From Pocillopora verrucosa (lineage: Eukaryota > Cnidaria > Anthozoa > Scleractinia > Pocilloporidae): a DNA stretch of 64,000 nucleotides. Shown piece after piece: positions 1-12,839 of the stretch. The stretch covers positions 12,958,287 to 13,022,286 of the forward strand of contig NC_089320.1 in the NCBI RefSeq assembly GCF_036669915.1, given 5' to 3'. The notes under the pieces are model-generated. The model was not told the origin of the DNA. It saw nothing but the letters and a program-made list of their open reading frames with translations, and did no database searches. Position 1 is the stretch's first letter. Each line of letters opens with the position of its first letter. The translations under genes and the position numbers were made by a program.

Positions 1-40
1 ACTGAAATCGGAGTATCTCTTAATTGGGGATAGACCATAC

Positions 41-3000
41 CTTTCTCTGCATATTCAACGCAGTTAGCAGGTGATCCACCGCTTGTCTGTGAGCACTCAA
101 GTTTATACAGCTGATTCCTAAATTGTATCGGCACCGGATAAACCCCGGGCTGAGATTCAGCGCATGTCTGTATGCATCGACTGCTTCCTCGCTGCGCCCG
201 CCGTTCGCCAACGTGGCGCCTAATCTGTTCCATAGAAGAGCATCATTTGGCAGGGCGTGCAGTCCGGCCTGGAAACAATCGACTGCCTTGTCATACTCCC
301 CAGACAAGTTAAACAAAACGCCGAGACCGACCTGCGAAGGGAGAAGGGAGGAAAAAAAAATCAACTCACAAACTTAGAACAGCATTTAATGTAAGTCGCA
401 CGGTCGACAGGGTTGGATCGGTTTCTGAGAATCTACTCTCACATCATTAAAAGAGTGCAATTAAGAGTTACGTTAAGCTAGATGGAGGGCTTGAACTCAA
501 GGAAAACTGGGTCGAGTACACAGAAGCGAGGCTTACAGGTAAACTAGTGTACTTGTATGGTCTTGTATAGTTAGATGACACAAGTAAAAGACTTGGAAAG
601 AGTTGGAAAAATTTCTTCGCCTTTTAAAATTTTCTTTCACACGGAAAGTTTATCAGATCCAAACATATTGAACGGATACCAAAGCTTGCCTGTACGTTTG
701 CATCGATATCGTTCACTGGAGCCCTTTGTGCAGCTGTGATATACAAGTCTCTTATCTCATTGTACATCTCCGATGACATAATCGATGACGTCACTAACCG
801 CGACCGCGCACCGGTCTCTGATCCCGCGGGCTCATTAGCCACTAGGTCATTGTACCTGACGATGCAATAACAAAAAACAGTTATTGCCTGGAAATGTAAA
901 TTACTCGTGATAGAACATCACACGCAGATCATAAGCAGATTATTTGGTGCCAGATCCAGGAAAGGATGTCCAGCCTTTTCAAACGAACGTCACCACTTCA
1001 ATAATCACCCAACAACTCGGCGTTTCACCATTCAAGATAATCTTATTTTTAACAACTGCGTTGATAAAGTAAATCTGCCACCGAAAAGAGTTTCTTAAGC
1101 TGACCTTTCACGCGTAAGCCCTGAGTCAGAGCGAATAGGTTCCTCCATAATACCCTCTTCCGATGCAGCACCACAGCTTTTTATCATAGACTGAGTTGAT
1201 TTTCTTTACTCACCGTGGGTTAGCCTTTAACCAAGCTTTTAAGGTCCGACAGGCCTGCAAAATATATAATAATCGAAAAAGTTATTTAAAAAAAGCCTCT
1301 TCCGAGAGAAAAGCTTTGCACAGTAGAAGTCCTCAAAGACCACTTCGAGAGAAGATGATCATATCAAGCCAATCGTAAGGTACTCCGAGCACCTTTAATT
1401 GGACTCTGAGAGTAACCCGCCATTATGGTTTTTCTTTAGAGCAATTTCCAATTGAGTATCGAAAGTAATCCGGGTTTGCCTCGTTTTGGTATACTTTACT
1501 CTGCGACCGGTTAAGAAAACTCGCGCCACCATCTCAACTAATCAGATACAATACTAAAACCAGTCACGACTTGGTCGTAAATGGTTTTAGCTTTTTCCCG
1601 CGCTTTAGGCAGTTTAATTGTTTTTACTTTGAGTTCTCATTGGCTCAAAGGTATTTTCCTTTCTCCTAATTGGCCGTTACGATTTCTGTGGTGTTTCGCA
1701 ACACTCAATCGAAAAACACTCTGTTACACTCGGTAATTGGTCAGGAAAACTCCTGCTATCCTCTCAACCAATCAGATGCAAACTTAAAACCACTAGCAAC
1801 TTGGTCACTAGTATCCCCCGCTGTTCAAAGAGTTTGTTCTCTCTTAACACCGAAATCTCAGGATCACTGTGATATTTTACTCTGTTCTCTTTAACTGTTG
1901 CGATAACTTAAGTTTTAAATCTAATACACTCCATCAAAATGCGCCCCTATTTCAGGAAATCTTACCGTTCATAACATTACAACGCCGTCCCTTGAGTTCA
2001 TCAGGGCCATTTTCTAAGTCTAGTCATTCTTGGAAAAGTTGAAGCGAAATTGTTTGCGAGGACAAAAAACAAGGATTTCAACTTCAATAACGCAACACTT
2101 TATATTGTAAAACGCTTTGCAGAACGCACCTTGGGAAAACCTTAACCGTAATTTTTCGTCGAATAAGTTACGTAGTTACCTGTGATTGCATGGATTCATT
2201 GGTGTAACTTACTGCCAGAGCCATAAGCGCTGTCAAATTATCTGGCTGTGATTCGAGGCATCTACAAAGACAAAATGTATTATATTCACCTCGTGGTTTA
2301 GAAGGAATTTTCAATTTCATCCTGCATTACTGAGCTCTGTGATTAGTCCGGAATACTTACGTCACTTTCTAAACCAATAAATAAAGGTGATTGGTTTATC
2401 AATTGACAACCAATCGCAGCTACAGGTTTTCCCGCATTTGAGGTTGGTCAAACGTTTTTTTCCCGCACTTCATATCTGTTTTCACTCCCAGCACTTACTT
2501 ATTCAAAGCAATTATTGCTGCAATATCTTGCTCGTTTTCTGCTTGACTTGTTCCTAAATACTGCCACGCCTGCAAACAAGAGGGGAAATTTCAGTACACA
2601 GTATATACCAGGGGACAGCTTGAACCAAACTAGATCGGCACTATTCCTGGATTATAATGGTCAATTCTGCATTGGTGCAAAACGTGCCTTTAGCAGCTCC
2701 GCCAGCTTGACTTAAAATGGCACACTCAACAAAGGATGACCATTGATCTTCCGAGTCAGGTGCAACCTGCTTACGTTGATGGATATTTTTTGGGAGTTTC
2801 AGAGCAGGTTAAATTCAGTCTTCCGTGGAGGTCCTTCCTTGCACCTACGAACCTGTCTAAGAAGGGATCGCGGGCGCACCAAGCCACCCTGGAGACTGAG
2901 CCTACAATAGGCGGAGCCGCAAGATTAGAGCTTCGGGTTTACGCAGGCTAGGTTCTTCTCACAGTTCGATATATAATAAGTTTTACATTTCTAGGTAAAG

Positions 3001-6000
3001 AAAACATTCTTTTGTATCAACTTACCTCAGCATGTTCTGGTCTCTGCTTAACCTGAAATAGCATCAAAGTAACATCAACAATTCACTTCTTTAAATCCAG
3101 ATCGGTCACACAACCCTCTCTTGATAGACTACGTAACAGTCACGCAAATACGCTACTTGTATAAAGTCCGCAAAATTTATAAAGGACAAAAATGGTTCGT
3201 GACGCAAAAGTCTCTTCAGATGAAAAAGTCTCTCCAGTTATGGGTCCCGAAAGGGTGTATTTTGTTAGACGCGTTTACCGTCAAAATTGATATTGAAAAC
3301 CGAGATGCAAAATCACTTTGCTCAACGATTGGCCCAGAAAATCTACGTCAACTCTTCAACCAATCAGATGCAAAAGTCCCCTTAGTCAACTGTCCCGAAT
3401 TGCTGTATTGTATTTACCTGTTTACATTCACAATCGAGATGCAAGAAGAGAATAGTTCTTGATGTAGCTGTTTATATACTTAACCCTTTAACTCCCCGAG
3501 GTGATTAACATGAAACTTCTCCCTATAATATTCATACATTATCCAGCAAACAGGTGATGAGAGTACTCAAACGTATCCGTTAGAGGTTTTTATCCTGATC
3601 AAACACCACATTCTCATAACTAAATTGCAAGGAAATTTGTGGCAGCTAGAGGGGAGAATGAACAATCAGATCTTGGGAATTAAAGAGTTAAAAGAGTATC
3701 AAGAAGTTAACAACGGAAGTACCCATACCTCTGCTTCAAATAACAAAATAGCACTAATCAAGTCTCCTTCTTTAAGCTTTTTCAGTCCCTCCTCAAACGG
3801 GTTTGGATGATCTATGAGTGGATTATCTTCTTCGAAAGTATACTCCTGTAAAGACGTTTTACAAAGTGGCAAATATCAAAAACTGGTAACGAGTCTTTCC
3901 TGGTGATTATATAACACAACCTACCCAAACCTCCCCTCCTTTTTTTTTTTCGCTTCGCCGCTGCTAAGGCGTCTTTCACTATCGAACTCCGCTTTCCTAA
4001 ATGAACACCAAGTAGTGTAAAACTAACCTTGTTCACTGTAGCATCACTTTGACTGTACCAGGAATGAGCGTCTTCACCATCACGTCTGAAACAAAACGCA
4101 ACCAACACGAACAACATTATGGCTGAATAGTCACTGGATACCTATGGTGTATTCGCAGAATCTTTGAAACAACAACAAAACACCTGTCACTGAATCAAGC
4201 CATTTCTCTTCAAAACCCCTCTTAGAAATATTTATTGATAATCTCCTTTTGCATTTAGGAATTCAGAATGATCGCTCAAATGTTGTAACTCAAGGCTGTT
4301 GTATTGAGCGTATTTCGCTCAAGTGTCGTAAAATAAAAATCCAAGGTAATCAAAACGGCCATTAGAATAAAGATAGATATCACAAAGAGCCAATGAAAAC
4401 TCAAAGTAAGAACATAAAATGGCGTAAAGTGGGAGGGAACATGTCGTGATTGGATTTGGTTTCACAGCTGATTGCCAGTAAAGGTGGAAAGCAAGAGTTT
4501 ACTAGACACCATATATCCAGTGTGTCTGCTCGCTTCCAGTTTTTGTATATGTGTTTGTATTTTTGTATATTTTTGAACTGTAATTTTTCTTTTGACATTT
4601 TTTTCTCTCTTTTGCTTTGTCTTTTTTATTTTAACTATGTTCTATTAAAAATAGTCCACACATGGTTTCCAAGTGAGCTTCCTCGCCAGAAATAAAAAAA
4701 CTTGTACAGTGGTGTGTGCATGTTCTTAAATAAATGTTGTAAATGTTTGTAATTGTTTTCTGGCAAAATAAATCAGTCAATCACAAAAGCAAAAATTTCT
4801 TTCAAGTAAAGCGTTTTGATTAGGTCAGAGGAACTTTGCCTACTTCAACAGTTTGAAAACAAACCCAATCACAACTTGGTTCGCATGCTGGTGTCAGTTG
4901 CATGTTCAGCCTCGCCTTTTCATTGGTTCATTTTGTTGCTGGCATTGTACTAGTAGCAACTGACCAATGTAATTGTTTTGGTATGGTTGAGATTTTCAGT
5001 TCTGGATTGGAATTCATACATACTTTCAATTTAACACATAGATTCCATGTTACTGTGCAGCTGTTCAGTAATACATCATGGATGACACCAAAATGTGGTA
5101 AAACCAAGAAAAATGAAACATGAGGTGCAGCCTAGTGTCACTGATGTCCTTACCACATTTTGACATATTCTGTGATCTATACATGAACAGACCCACAGCA
5201 AAATAAAATGCAATTTTTCTATACATAAAGAGGCAAAAAGTTTTTAATGGTGACGTAATCTATGTGTCTTTTTTCCTATAGATCATGAGTAAGACCCAAT
5301 CAAAATAAATCTTTGTAGACACATCTTTAACTTACCTTATTAGGTCATCCCACTCTCCTTCCAAGCGATCCCAAAATTCCAAATTTGACTGCAAATAATC
5401 ATGTTTAATTATTCAGATCATCAGGTCTATAATCAGGTTTAATCTGTATAATCAACTGTTCTCTAAGATAACTTGCAGAGAGAGCAGAGCCATGCTCCTT
5501 TTGTGGAGTAATTTTAGCTTCATCAAAGAAAGGCCTTTAAAAAGATGGAAACCTTTAAACAGTCTTCATTCTGTCATCATGTAGTCATTATGGAAACAGT
5601 CCTATCATGTGACTAAATACCTTTTGTTCGTGGGCTGCAGATGTTAACTCTTTGATCCAATCATCAGCCTCAGTTGACCTAAATTTCTCATACTCATCCA
5701 CCCACTCTTCTGCAGCCTCAGTGTCTTCATTAACCTCCTGCCCAGTCTTTGTGTCAATTACCTGAAGAAAGCAATATGGCCAATCAAGATTAATGCTACA
5801 GATACCACCAGAGCCATCTCTAATCCCAGCTTGTGGGCAGACCCTCATTGTGAGCTCTGTGGTACAAGCATTTCCTCACCCACGCGAAAGTTTGAGGTGA
5901 GTCTGGGAGAAAGTTTGAGGTGAGTATATGACAAAGTTTGAAGTGAATCTGTGAGAAAGTTTGAGATGAGTATGCAACAAAGTTTGAGGTGAATCTGCAA

Positions 6001-9000
6001 AAAAGTTTGAGGCAAGTCCAAGACAAAGTTTGAGGTGAGTCTGCAAGAAAGTTTGAGGTGAGTCCATGAGAAAGTTTGAGGTGAGTCTGCAAGAAAGTTT
6101 GAGGTGAGTCTGAGAAAAAGTTTGAAGTGAGCTAGGTTGACACTCAAGGCCTAAACTCTTCATGCACCTGAAAGGCTTCCATGTTTCTGACAGTAACTAG
6201 TATTAAAATTCCCCTTGGATGGGACAATGTTGTATTGTAAATTACTGGTTACTCTTGAGGGAGTTGCTCAGGAAAAAAAAAACTATAGATAACACAGCAC
6301 AAGAAGCAAGGAGAAGTTTTAGGCTGAACTCAAAATATAACATATATATTTTTCTCTCAATCTCAAATAATGGAACCAATTCTTAAATCAAATAAAATTT
6401 CCACTCCTTGGTAAGATGATTGTAAAAATAGAGAAGTGTCATTGTCTAACAATTTGGAGTAAAAATGAATTTTCAACATGCCTGGTTATTTTCAATTGTG
6501 TATTCACCATCTCTAAGTTTCTTTACAAACTTCATAAACTGGAAAGAAAAGAAAGACCATTTAGGGAATTTACAAGATAGCATGGAGTTCAACATGAAAA
6601 TTCTCCTCACTATTGGCACTGAATTCATTTTCCATATTTTTAGAGAAATTTATGACCTAAGCTCATTGACAAAAATTTTCAAGTACAGATAACTGTATAA
6701 TATTATTGACATTTCCTTAAAGTAATATATCCTTTGCAGGTCAGGTAAAACTGATATTAATCAGAAAATTTCCACTTTAATTGACTCAAAAAATTAAATA
6801 TCCCTACAATCACTTCAAAACTATTAAAACTGATTAACCCTTTGACTCCTGAGAATGACTAGCATCTAATTTCTCCTCACAGCATCACCCCTGAGTCACA
6901 CATTTAAGTCATGAGAATAAAGGAAATGATCAGCAACTAAACACTGTAGCTCTTGATTGTTATACAAATTCTCCTTGCCACCACCTTAGGAAATGTATAG
7001 AGAACAGTATAGAGAATGTGCATACTGATGCTAGGTTGTAAAGGGTTAATAGCCCACAATTACCTTTGAGTTTGCAAACTTTGGATCCTCAGCATTTTCA
7101 AGCAGCTCCCCAGCTGTCTTGGATAGTTCAGCATTTTCACATTCTTGCTTGTATTCATTTACCCTTTAAAAAAATACAAATTAATAACACAAAAATTCTG
7201 GAAATATCAATAAAATAGTGTTTTAGTGTTTCCTTACCAGGAATGTGATGCATACCAAAATACAACAAACACCACCACAAATACAGGGCTTTGACTCTCA
7301 AGATTGAAACATCAATTTTTAACACCGTCTACCACACATATCTTACAATTTTGCCATTAGAATTTGGTGTTAAATCAAACAAAATCCACCAGTTGACATT
7401 TTAATTAATTTCTTCTCATCACCTTTCCATTTGAATGTGATGGGATATTGAATGGAGAGATTCCTTTCTAAAAACTCCTCGGTATAAAGGGTTCATGCAA
7501 TGCAATTTCTATGGCTTGTTTTCCAGAAGAAAACTAATTTATTACAATATTATTTTATGTGTATAACTCTACCAGCTTTTGTAATCATTTGTATACACCT
7601 TTGATAAATTAGGTGACTCATTTAAAAAACAAACTAAACTACACTAACCATGCTGCATCATCCAGGCCTTCGTGTCCCATGTCCCTACAAAGTAAAAAAA
7701 AATTAAAATCATGTTTAAACCTTAAACCTGTAAGTGTGATAAGCATCTTATTCCTCCCCACAATATCATCCCTGAATCAAGCATTAAGGTCACGAGAAAA
7801 AAGGAAATGATTGCAAAATCAAGAAGCTCTTGATTGTCAAACAAATTCTCCTTATAAGTACCTGAGGAAATGCATAGAGAACAGTATGAGGAACATCCAT
7901 GCTGATGTTAGGGTGTAAAGGGTTAATAAAGTTAAAATTATAACTTAAATAATTCTAAGAAATCCATTAATAAAACATTCAGTCACTCACCTAACATGCT
8001 CCAGGTACTCATCCGCCCATTTAGTTGGAAAATCCTGGACACCTGACCCATTCAAGAATGTCCAGTTAGTCTTACTAATAGTTTCAAAACCTTTTGGTTG
8101 GTATGTTATGTCTATGAACTAAAAAAGTAAAAGTAACATACCAGCTCTTGGTTGAAATCTTGTTTCATGTACATATTCTTTTGACCATTCTGAAAACAAG
8201 AGATATAATTGTTTGTGATTTGGAAAGCAAACTCCCTTTTAAGGAGACTTCATCTACCATGTAACTCAAGGCTGAGGTCCATTCACGACTTCACCCTTTG
8301 ACCCCTAAGAGTACCTACTGGTTGTTAGCATCTAGATGCTCCCTACAATATCACCCCTGAATCACACATTAAAGTCGCAAGAATAAAGGAAATGATCACC
8401 AACTAAAGAGGCTCTTGATTGTCAGACAAATTCTCCTGGTCAGCACCTTGGCAAATGTATCACAAACAGTGTAAAGAATATGCATGATGATGTTAGGGTG
8501 CAAATAGTCTAAGGAATACCACATCTTTTATTTTCAAGATTATGTATGAATTGCCTTCTTCATCTCACAAACAAAGCTTATACTTAGCCTTGTAATGACA
8601 ATTTGCACTTCAAGAGGTAAGTATAGCACTAGCTGCATAGTTATCCAAACAGTAAATTGACATTCATGTCTAAATTTTAAATACCTTCAGCTCGTTGCAC
8701 CTCAGATGACATGTATTCAGCAGCCCATTCACTTGATGCCAGATCAGCAATTCCAGGAGCTTGATGAGAAAGAAAAAATTAAGGGATATTGATTGATCCA
8801 ATATCAAATTCTCTGAACTAACACCATAAAAATTATATGGCAGAGAGTAAAGAAATTATTAAAAAGTTTTACAGAGATTAAACTGAACACTGTTCTTGAG
8901 CCAAGTGACCCACAAGGCACCATGTCTGTGGCATCAGGCAACTACAGTGTAGGAGCATTAATAGAAGGCCACCATCCTCCTTCCTCCATCACTCTAAGAT

Positions 9001-11433
9001 TTTATGAGGTTTCTTTGACAGTTTGATGGTACACATTTAAGCCAGGTAAAGCTGGAGCTGGGCACTAAGCATGTTTCCCAAAAACACAACAGAATGACCC
9101 AGCCAGGCCTTGAGTCAGGACTTCTCAAACAGAGTCCACTGCATTAATCATAGGACCACCACATCTCCCACATCACCTTTCAGGGCAAAACGCATCAGGC
9201 AATAACATCATCCCATAGTTGTTGGGAATATCTACAATCACACACAATTCCGACTGTATCCTTTCTTTCCCTGTATTCCCGTAACATTCTTCAATTATCT
9301 ATGGGTTCACTCTATTGCAATGCTCTAGCATCTTTCTAACATCTGCCACACTCAAACCATCCCTTATCTTAGGTACACATTTCATAATTACAATCCTGAC
9401 AGTTACTGTGTACAGGATTACAAGTTGTTTAACTATCAGTGATAATTAACATGACCATTAACACTATAGTATCAACTTCCCTAATGTTTTTATAATTAAT
9501 TCAATCTCATACAAATATAAACACAAAAGAAGACAGGATGTATTTGTTGCATCCACAATTATAGCAATTATTTCACAACAATAATAGACTTGAAGGGACA
9601 ATCAGTCCAAGATTGGACTCAGGACAAAGCAGTGGAAGACATACATTCTCATCACTGTACTATTCCTACTTCCCAAATCAGTAGTTACATGGTAAAAAAA
9701 AATTAATAATTAAAACTGAATTCACTTCACATCAAGACATCTTCATGTACCACTCAGGGCAAAAATCTGTAACTTTATATGAAACCTGCATTGTTCAAAT
9801 CAAATGATAGCTCAGCACCCACCTCTAACTGGAGTAAGATGCTGGTTTCTTTGTTCAATTTCTTTCATTTCATGTAGCAAATCACCCATACGAAAGGACT
9901 GGGGAGGAGCATGTGTTCGTGGATCACGAAGAAATTCTGACACCAACTAAAACAGGAATAGATAAGCCCAATGAATTAACCAACTTTTTAAGTGTGTTCA
10001 ATTCAGACACAAATGCCCTGATTAGACAACCATAGGTAGCTATTCATATCAATTAATCATACAATATTAGCCTTTCATTATTTCAAGTAACAAATTTAAA
10101 GAACTTTTGAAACCAAGGGTTAAAGACAAATACCTGGTCTTCTTGAGCCTCATGAAAAGCTCTTTCACCCTGTCAAGTTAAACATGTTTCCATTAATATT
10201 AAGGCACTCCTGAAGCAACTTAACTCAGCTTAGCTAAGCTGAAATAATAAAAGATTAATGAAATCCCCCCTTCAAAATAAAAAGAAATGACAAGATACAT
10301 AATGTCATTGTGACATAATAATAAAGTAACTCTTTTACACTTTAAATCCACAAAACTTTCAATTTTAAAGGCCCTGGGAGAACATACACATGCTTGCTTT
10401 GGGAAGTATTAGTATTATTTATCAATTTATCAATTATTATATATAAGTCAAATTAATTTGAGCTGTACATACTTTTTAAAAGTTGCTCTGAAAGAATAAA
10501 TGTGTAATTATCTGTTTCTTCCCTATATATTTTTTAAAGATTACTGTGCAAAACATTTTCATACCAGTTCCCTGGGAGGTCCAAACCTGTCTTGCACAAG
10601 ACCCTCCTGTTTGCAAGAATACAGTTAACAATATATTTTGAGTCACATAACACAATAAATTATAATCATTAACTGTATATAGAAATAAAAATTTCACAGA
10701 AACTCAGATCATAAATTCATACTATGAATGTGGGTTCTCAACATCTTAAAATATTAATTATGTCTCTATAGAATCATTACGAAATTACAACATAACAGGC
10801 AGATTTGTAACTGGAGACTATCAACAGTTACACTTCCAAATAATTGCCTTATGTTAACTGTTACACTTTCAAGACCCAATTAGCTATTTTCTCTTCAGAT
10901 TGCTACATATTTCCTTTAAAATAGACATGGCAATTGACTGATAAGGTTGTCTCTTATCACCTGTTTGTGAGACAATACATTGAAATCTCAAGAAGAAGTT
11001 ATATCAGTCACTTCTCAGTTTTAGCAGTTAGCCTTTAAAACCCCTGAGAGTGATTATCATCTAAACTCTCCCTACAATAATAACCCCTGAATCAAACATT
11101 ATGGTAACAAGAATAAAGGAAATGATCGCAAACTTAAGAAGCTCTTGATTGTTGCTCAAATTCTCCTCACTTTTATCATAGGAAATGTACAGAAAGAGGT
11201 ATAGAGAATATGCATGCTACCGTTATGGCGTAAGGGGTAAAGGGTCCAAAAAATTTTTAAGCAGCCCTTTCAAAGGAATGCACAAATTTTGGCATAGGAT
11301 AGCAGTTATGGTAGAAGGAAAGTAAGTGTTTGCTAACCTGATGAAATGACTGATCTTGTGTGAAGTGAGTCGCCAGTTTCATCAGAGGATTAGCACTTCC
11401 ACATTCCCCCTCAACTAAATCCCGCATTGCCAT
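41..11433 (-). CDS. PEX5: PEX5, peroxisomal PTS1 import receptor (3' end missing)
   Basis: Cytosolic receptor that carries PTS1 cargo to the peroxisomal docking complex. Coding exons in transcript order: 11433-11338, 10606-10565, 10169-10134, 9946-9823, 8759-8685, 8189-8142, 8042-7991, 7684-7649, 7163-7064, 5761-5621, 5388-5336, 4085-4028, 3845-3729, 3052-3026, 2569-2499, 2261-2180, 1254-1214, 855-690, 331-41. Together they give 552 codons in one continuous phase. The start [11 protein letters not shown] keeps the conserved Cys11, the family's ubiquitination site. The N-terminal half carries LVSEF and five WxxxY repeats (WAAEY, WSKEY, WADEY, WVNEY, WVDEY), the PEX13/PEX14-binding type. The C-terminal half is TPR, ending [19 protein letters not shown] through ALNMQRK. 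About 50 residues of the usual C terminus lie beyond base 1. An acceptor sits 9 nt before the ATG, so a non-coding 5' exon must lie upstream. The 855-690 exon ends in a GC donor. Identity is secure. Confidence 0.96.
1051..1137 (+). mobile_element. Foldback family D fragment
   Basis: Partial copy with AACAACTGCGTTGATAAAG and GTCAGAGCGAATAG. Lies in a PEX5 intron. Confidence 0.6.
1520..1850. repeat. CCAAT-type interspersed repeat, two tandem copies
   Basis: Two consecutive units with CTCAACCAATCAGATGCAAA and CTAAAACCAGTCACGACTTG-type blocks. Similar blocks recur at 2385, 4385, 4835, 19080, 23090 and 34820. Confidence 0.6.
3480..3692 (+). mobile_element. MITE subfamily B
   Basis: Same TTAACCCTTTAACTCC end as A but a different body: TATTCATACATTATCCAGCA, AACAGGTGATGAGA, GATCAAACACCA, CAGATCTTGGGAATTAAAG. 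PEX5 intron. Confidence 0.85.
4835..4990. repeat. CCAAT-type interspersed repeat
   Basis: AACCCAATCACAACTTGGTT and TTTTCATTGGTTCATT blocks match the unit at 1520. Another partial reverse copy lies at 4385-4480. Confidence 0.5.
5887..6139. repeat. Minisatellite, 11 units of 23 bp
   Basis: Eleven head-to-tail units based on AAAGTTTGAGGTGAGTCTG plus four variable bases, in the PEX5 intron before exon 5761-5621. Each unit reads close to AG|GTGAGT, a 5' splice-site consensus, on the strand opposite to PEX5. Because 23 is not a multiple of 3 and no unit has a minus-strand stop, all three minus frames stay open. Confidence 0.95.
6834..7049 (+). mobile_element. MITE subfamily A
   Basis: TTAACCCTTTGACTCCTGAG at one end and TGTAAAGGGTTAA at the other; inner blocks CTCTTGATTGTTATACAAAT and GAGAACAGTATAGAGAATG. 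Intron of PEX5. Confidence 0.9.
7713..7926 (+). mobile_element. MITE subfamily A
   Basis: Left end eroded; right end GTGTAAAGGGTTAA intact. Same inner blocks as the copy at 6834. Intron of PEX5. Confidence 0.85.
8291..8513 (+). mobile_element. MITE subfamily A
   Basis: Left end TCACCCTTTGACCCCTAAG; right end eroded after TGTTAGGGTGCAAA. Intron of PEX5. Confidence 0.8.
11028..11244 (+). mobile_element. MITE subfamily A
   Basis: Both ends diverged (GCCTTTAAAACCCC and GTAAGGGGTAAAGGG); inner AGAAGCTCTTGATTGTTG retained. First intron after the PEX5 start exon side. Confidence 0.75.
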
Positions 11434-12839
11434 TTTTAACTCTGTAACAAAACAAAAGTTATGTTAATTTGAAGAAAATAATACAATAGAGTAAGCTCAC
11501 ACTGTACAGTCAAGACATATGAACAGCTTTAAATACTTAAAAATGACTAAAGAACTGATTAGAAGACAGTTTCAGTCATCCCAAATCATTCCTTGAAGAG
11601 GTGGTTCAAATTTGTCATCACTGGAGATATGCCAATCTGAATCAGGTACAAAAGGTCTGGATAGAAGCAGATATGCAATGAATTTAAGAAAAACACTCAC
11701 CAGAACAAAGAGTGTGACATTGTGGAGAATTAAATGGATGTCTGAAAATGTGAGGGGCCTTAACATCTTAGATCACGCTTTCATAACTTTTCAACTTAAA
11801 ATCAAAGAAGCTACCCACATTTAATGGGAGAAACCTATACTTAATCACTTTACACACTTTAAATTCAACTTTGTACTTTGTAATATTCAGAACTGAAGAC
11901 GACAGAAGAATTGTCTAAACATGTTTTTTTTTTGGTGTTGTTCATTTTCTAAAAATCAGATACAAACTTTTTTTCTCCAGGCCAATGAGTGACCATCCCA
12001 ACACAAAAGTGGAACAGAGAAGATAGTAGTGCAACATTTCTTAAATGATTTAGTAATATATACATTATTTTTTCTTACATACAAACATCTAATTTGTACA
12101 TTGTCAGTACATGAATAAATTTCAATACAACTCAGAGCCATATAAACTTCTAGTAGGCTTATATATATGGTCTAACTTTTACCGGCGACCTTCGTACGTA
12201 AGCTACATGAAAAAAAAACTAACTGTTAAGATTATAGATCAACAGACTCACAAACTACAGAGGCAAAACTTTGTTATTCACAACACAACACCCAGAATGC
12301 CCACAATTCCTCGCTCTTCACAAAGTTTGAAAGCGCACCAATGAGTTGGACTTGTACTCTGGTATTCTGTTGTTTCTCTCAATAATATAACGGTTCCATT
12401 GACGAGTTTCACCAAACGGGCACGTACTACCTATATTAGCCGTACAGTGACGTCACTTTACCTTTAATGTAGCAATTTTTCAATTTCCTGATCACGTATT
12501 CACCGGTAGGTCCTTACAATCTGAAGGAGCAATCTTCTTAAAACTTGTAATCATTTGGACATTCTCAAATTAAAATAACTTGAGAAAGTTCACCATTCAT
12601 TTTTAGCCATGGCATCGTGCACTTTGCCACTCTCTCTTGTACATTTACGATCTTAGGTAATGAAACAGCATTCATGTTAGTCAGCGGATATTACTGAAGT
12701 TAGAAGGTTATTCGTGTAAGATCAGGGAAAACCTTGAGCCCCTAACGATATGCGTTTCCAAGGAAACAGTTCCAAGTGCATGATATTGCGTTTGTTTCAG
12801 GGAAAGAGGAACGTTTAAATTGAACAAGAGCTGAAAACT
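11434..12839. other. Divergent spacer between PEX5 and CYB5D1
   Basis: Must contain the non-coding first exon of PEX5, the CYB5D1 5' UTR and both promoters. The sequence becomes less AT-rich and gains CpG beyond about 12350. I cannot place the PEX5 leader exon. No other gene is seen. Confidence 0.5.
12448..12455. promoter_or_regulatory. CRE palindrome TGACGTCA in PEX5/CYB5D1 spacer
   Basis: Perfect CREB/ATF consensus in the divergent region, about 390 bp from the CYB5D1 start codon and about 1 kb from the PEX5 start codon. It is the clearest motif in this spacer. Confidence 0.4.

Noticed and set aside
2515-2951. Two plus-strand frames between PEX5 exons
   Set aside because: They overlap or oppose the supported PEX5 exon 2569-2499 and have no recognisable domain.
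3480-3692. TTAACCCTTTA ends read as interstitial telomere sequence
   Set aside because: There is no tandem TTAGGG array; the motif occurs once at each end of dispersed elements.
5887-6139. Direct repeats as a possible CRISPR array
   Set aside because: Units are contiguous with no unique spacers, and the genome is eukaryotic.
5820-6163. Three overlapping minus-strand frames of 86-100 codons
   Set aside because: They are translations of the 23-bp minisatellite, periodic every 23 residues, and lie in a PEX5 intron.
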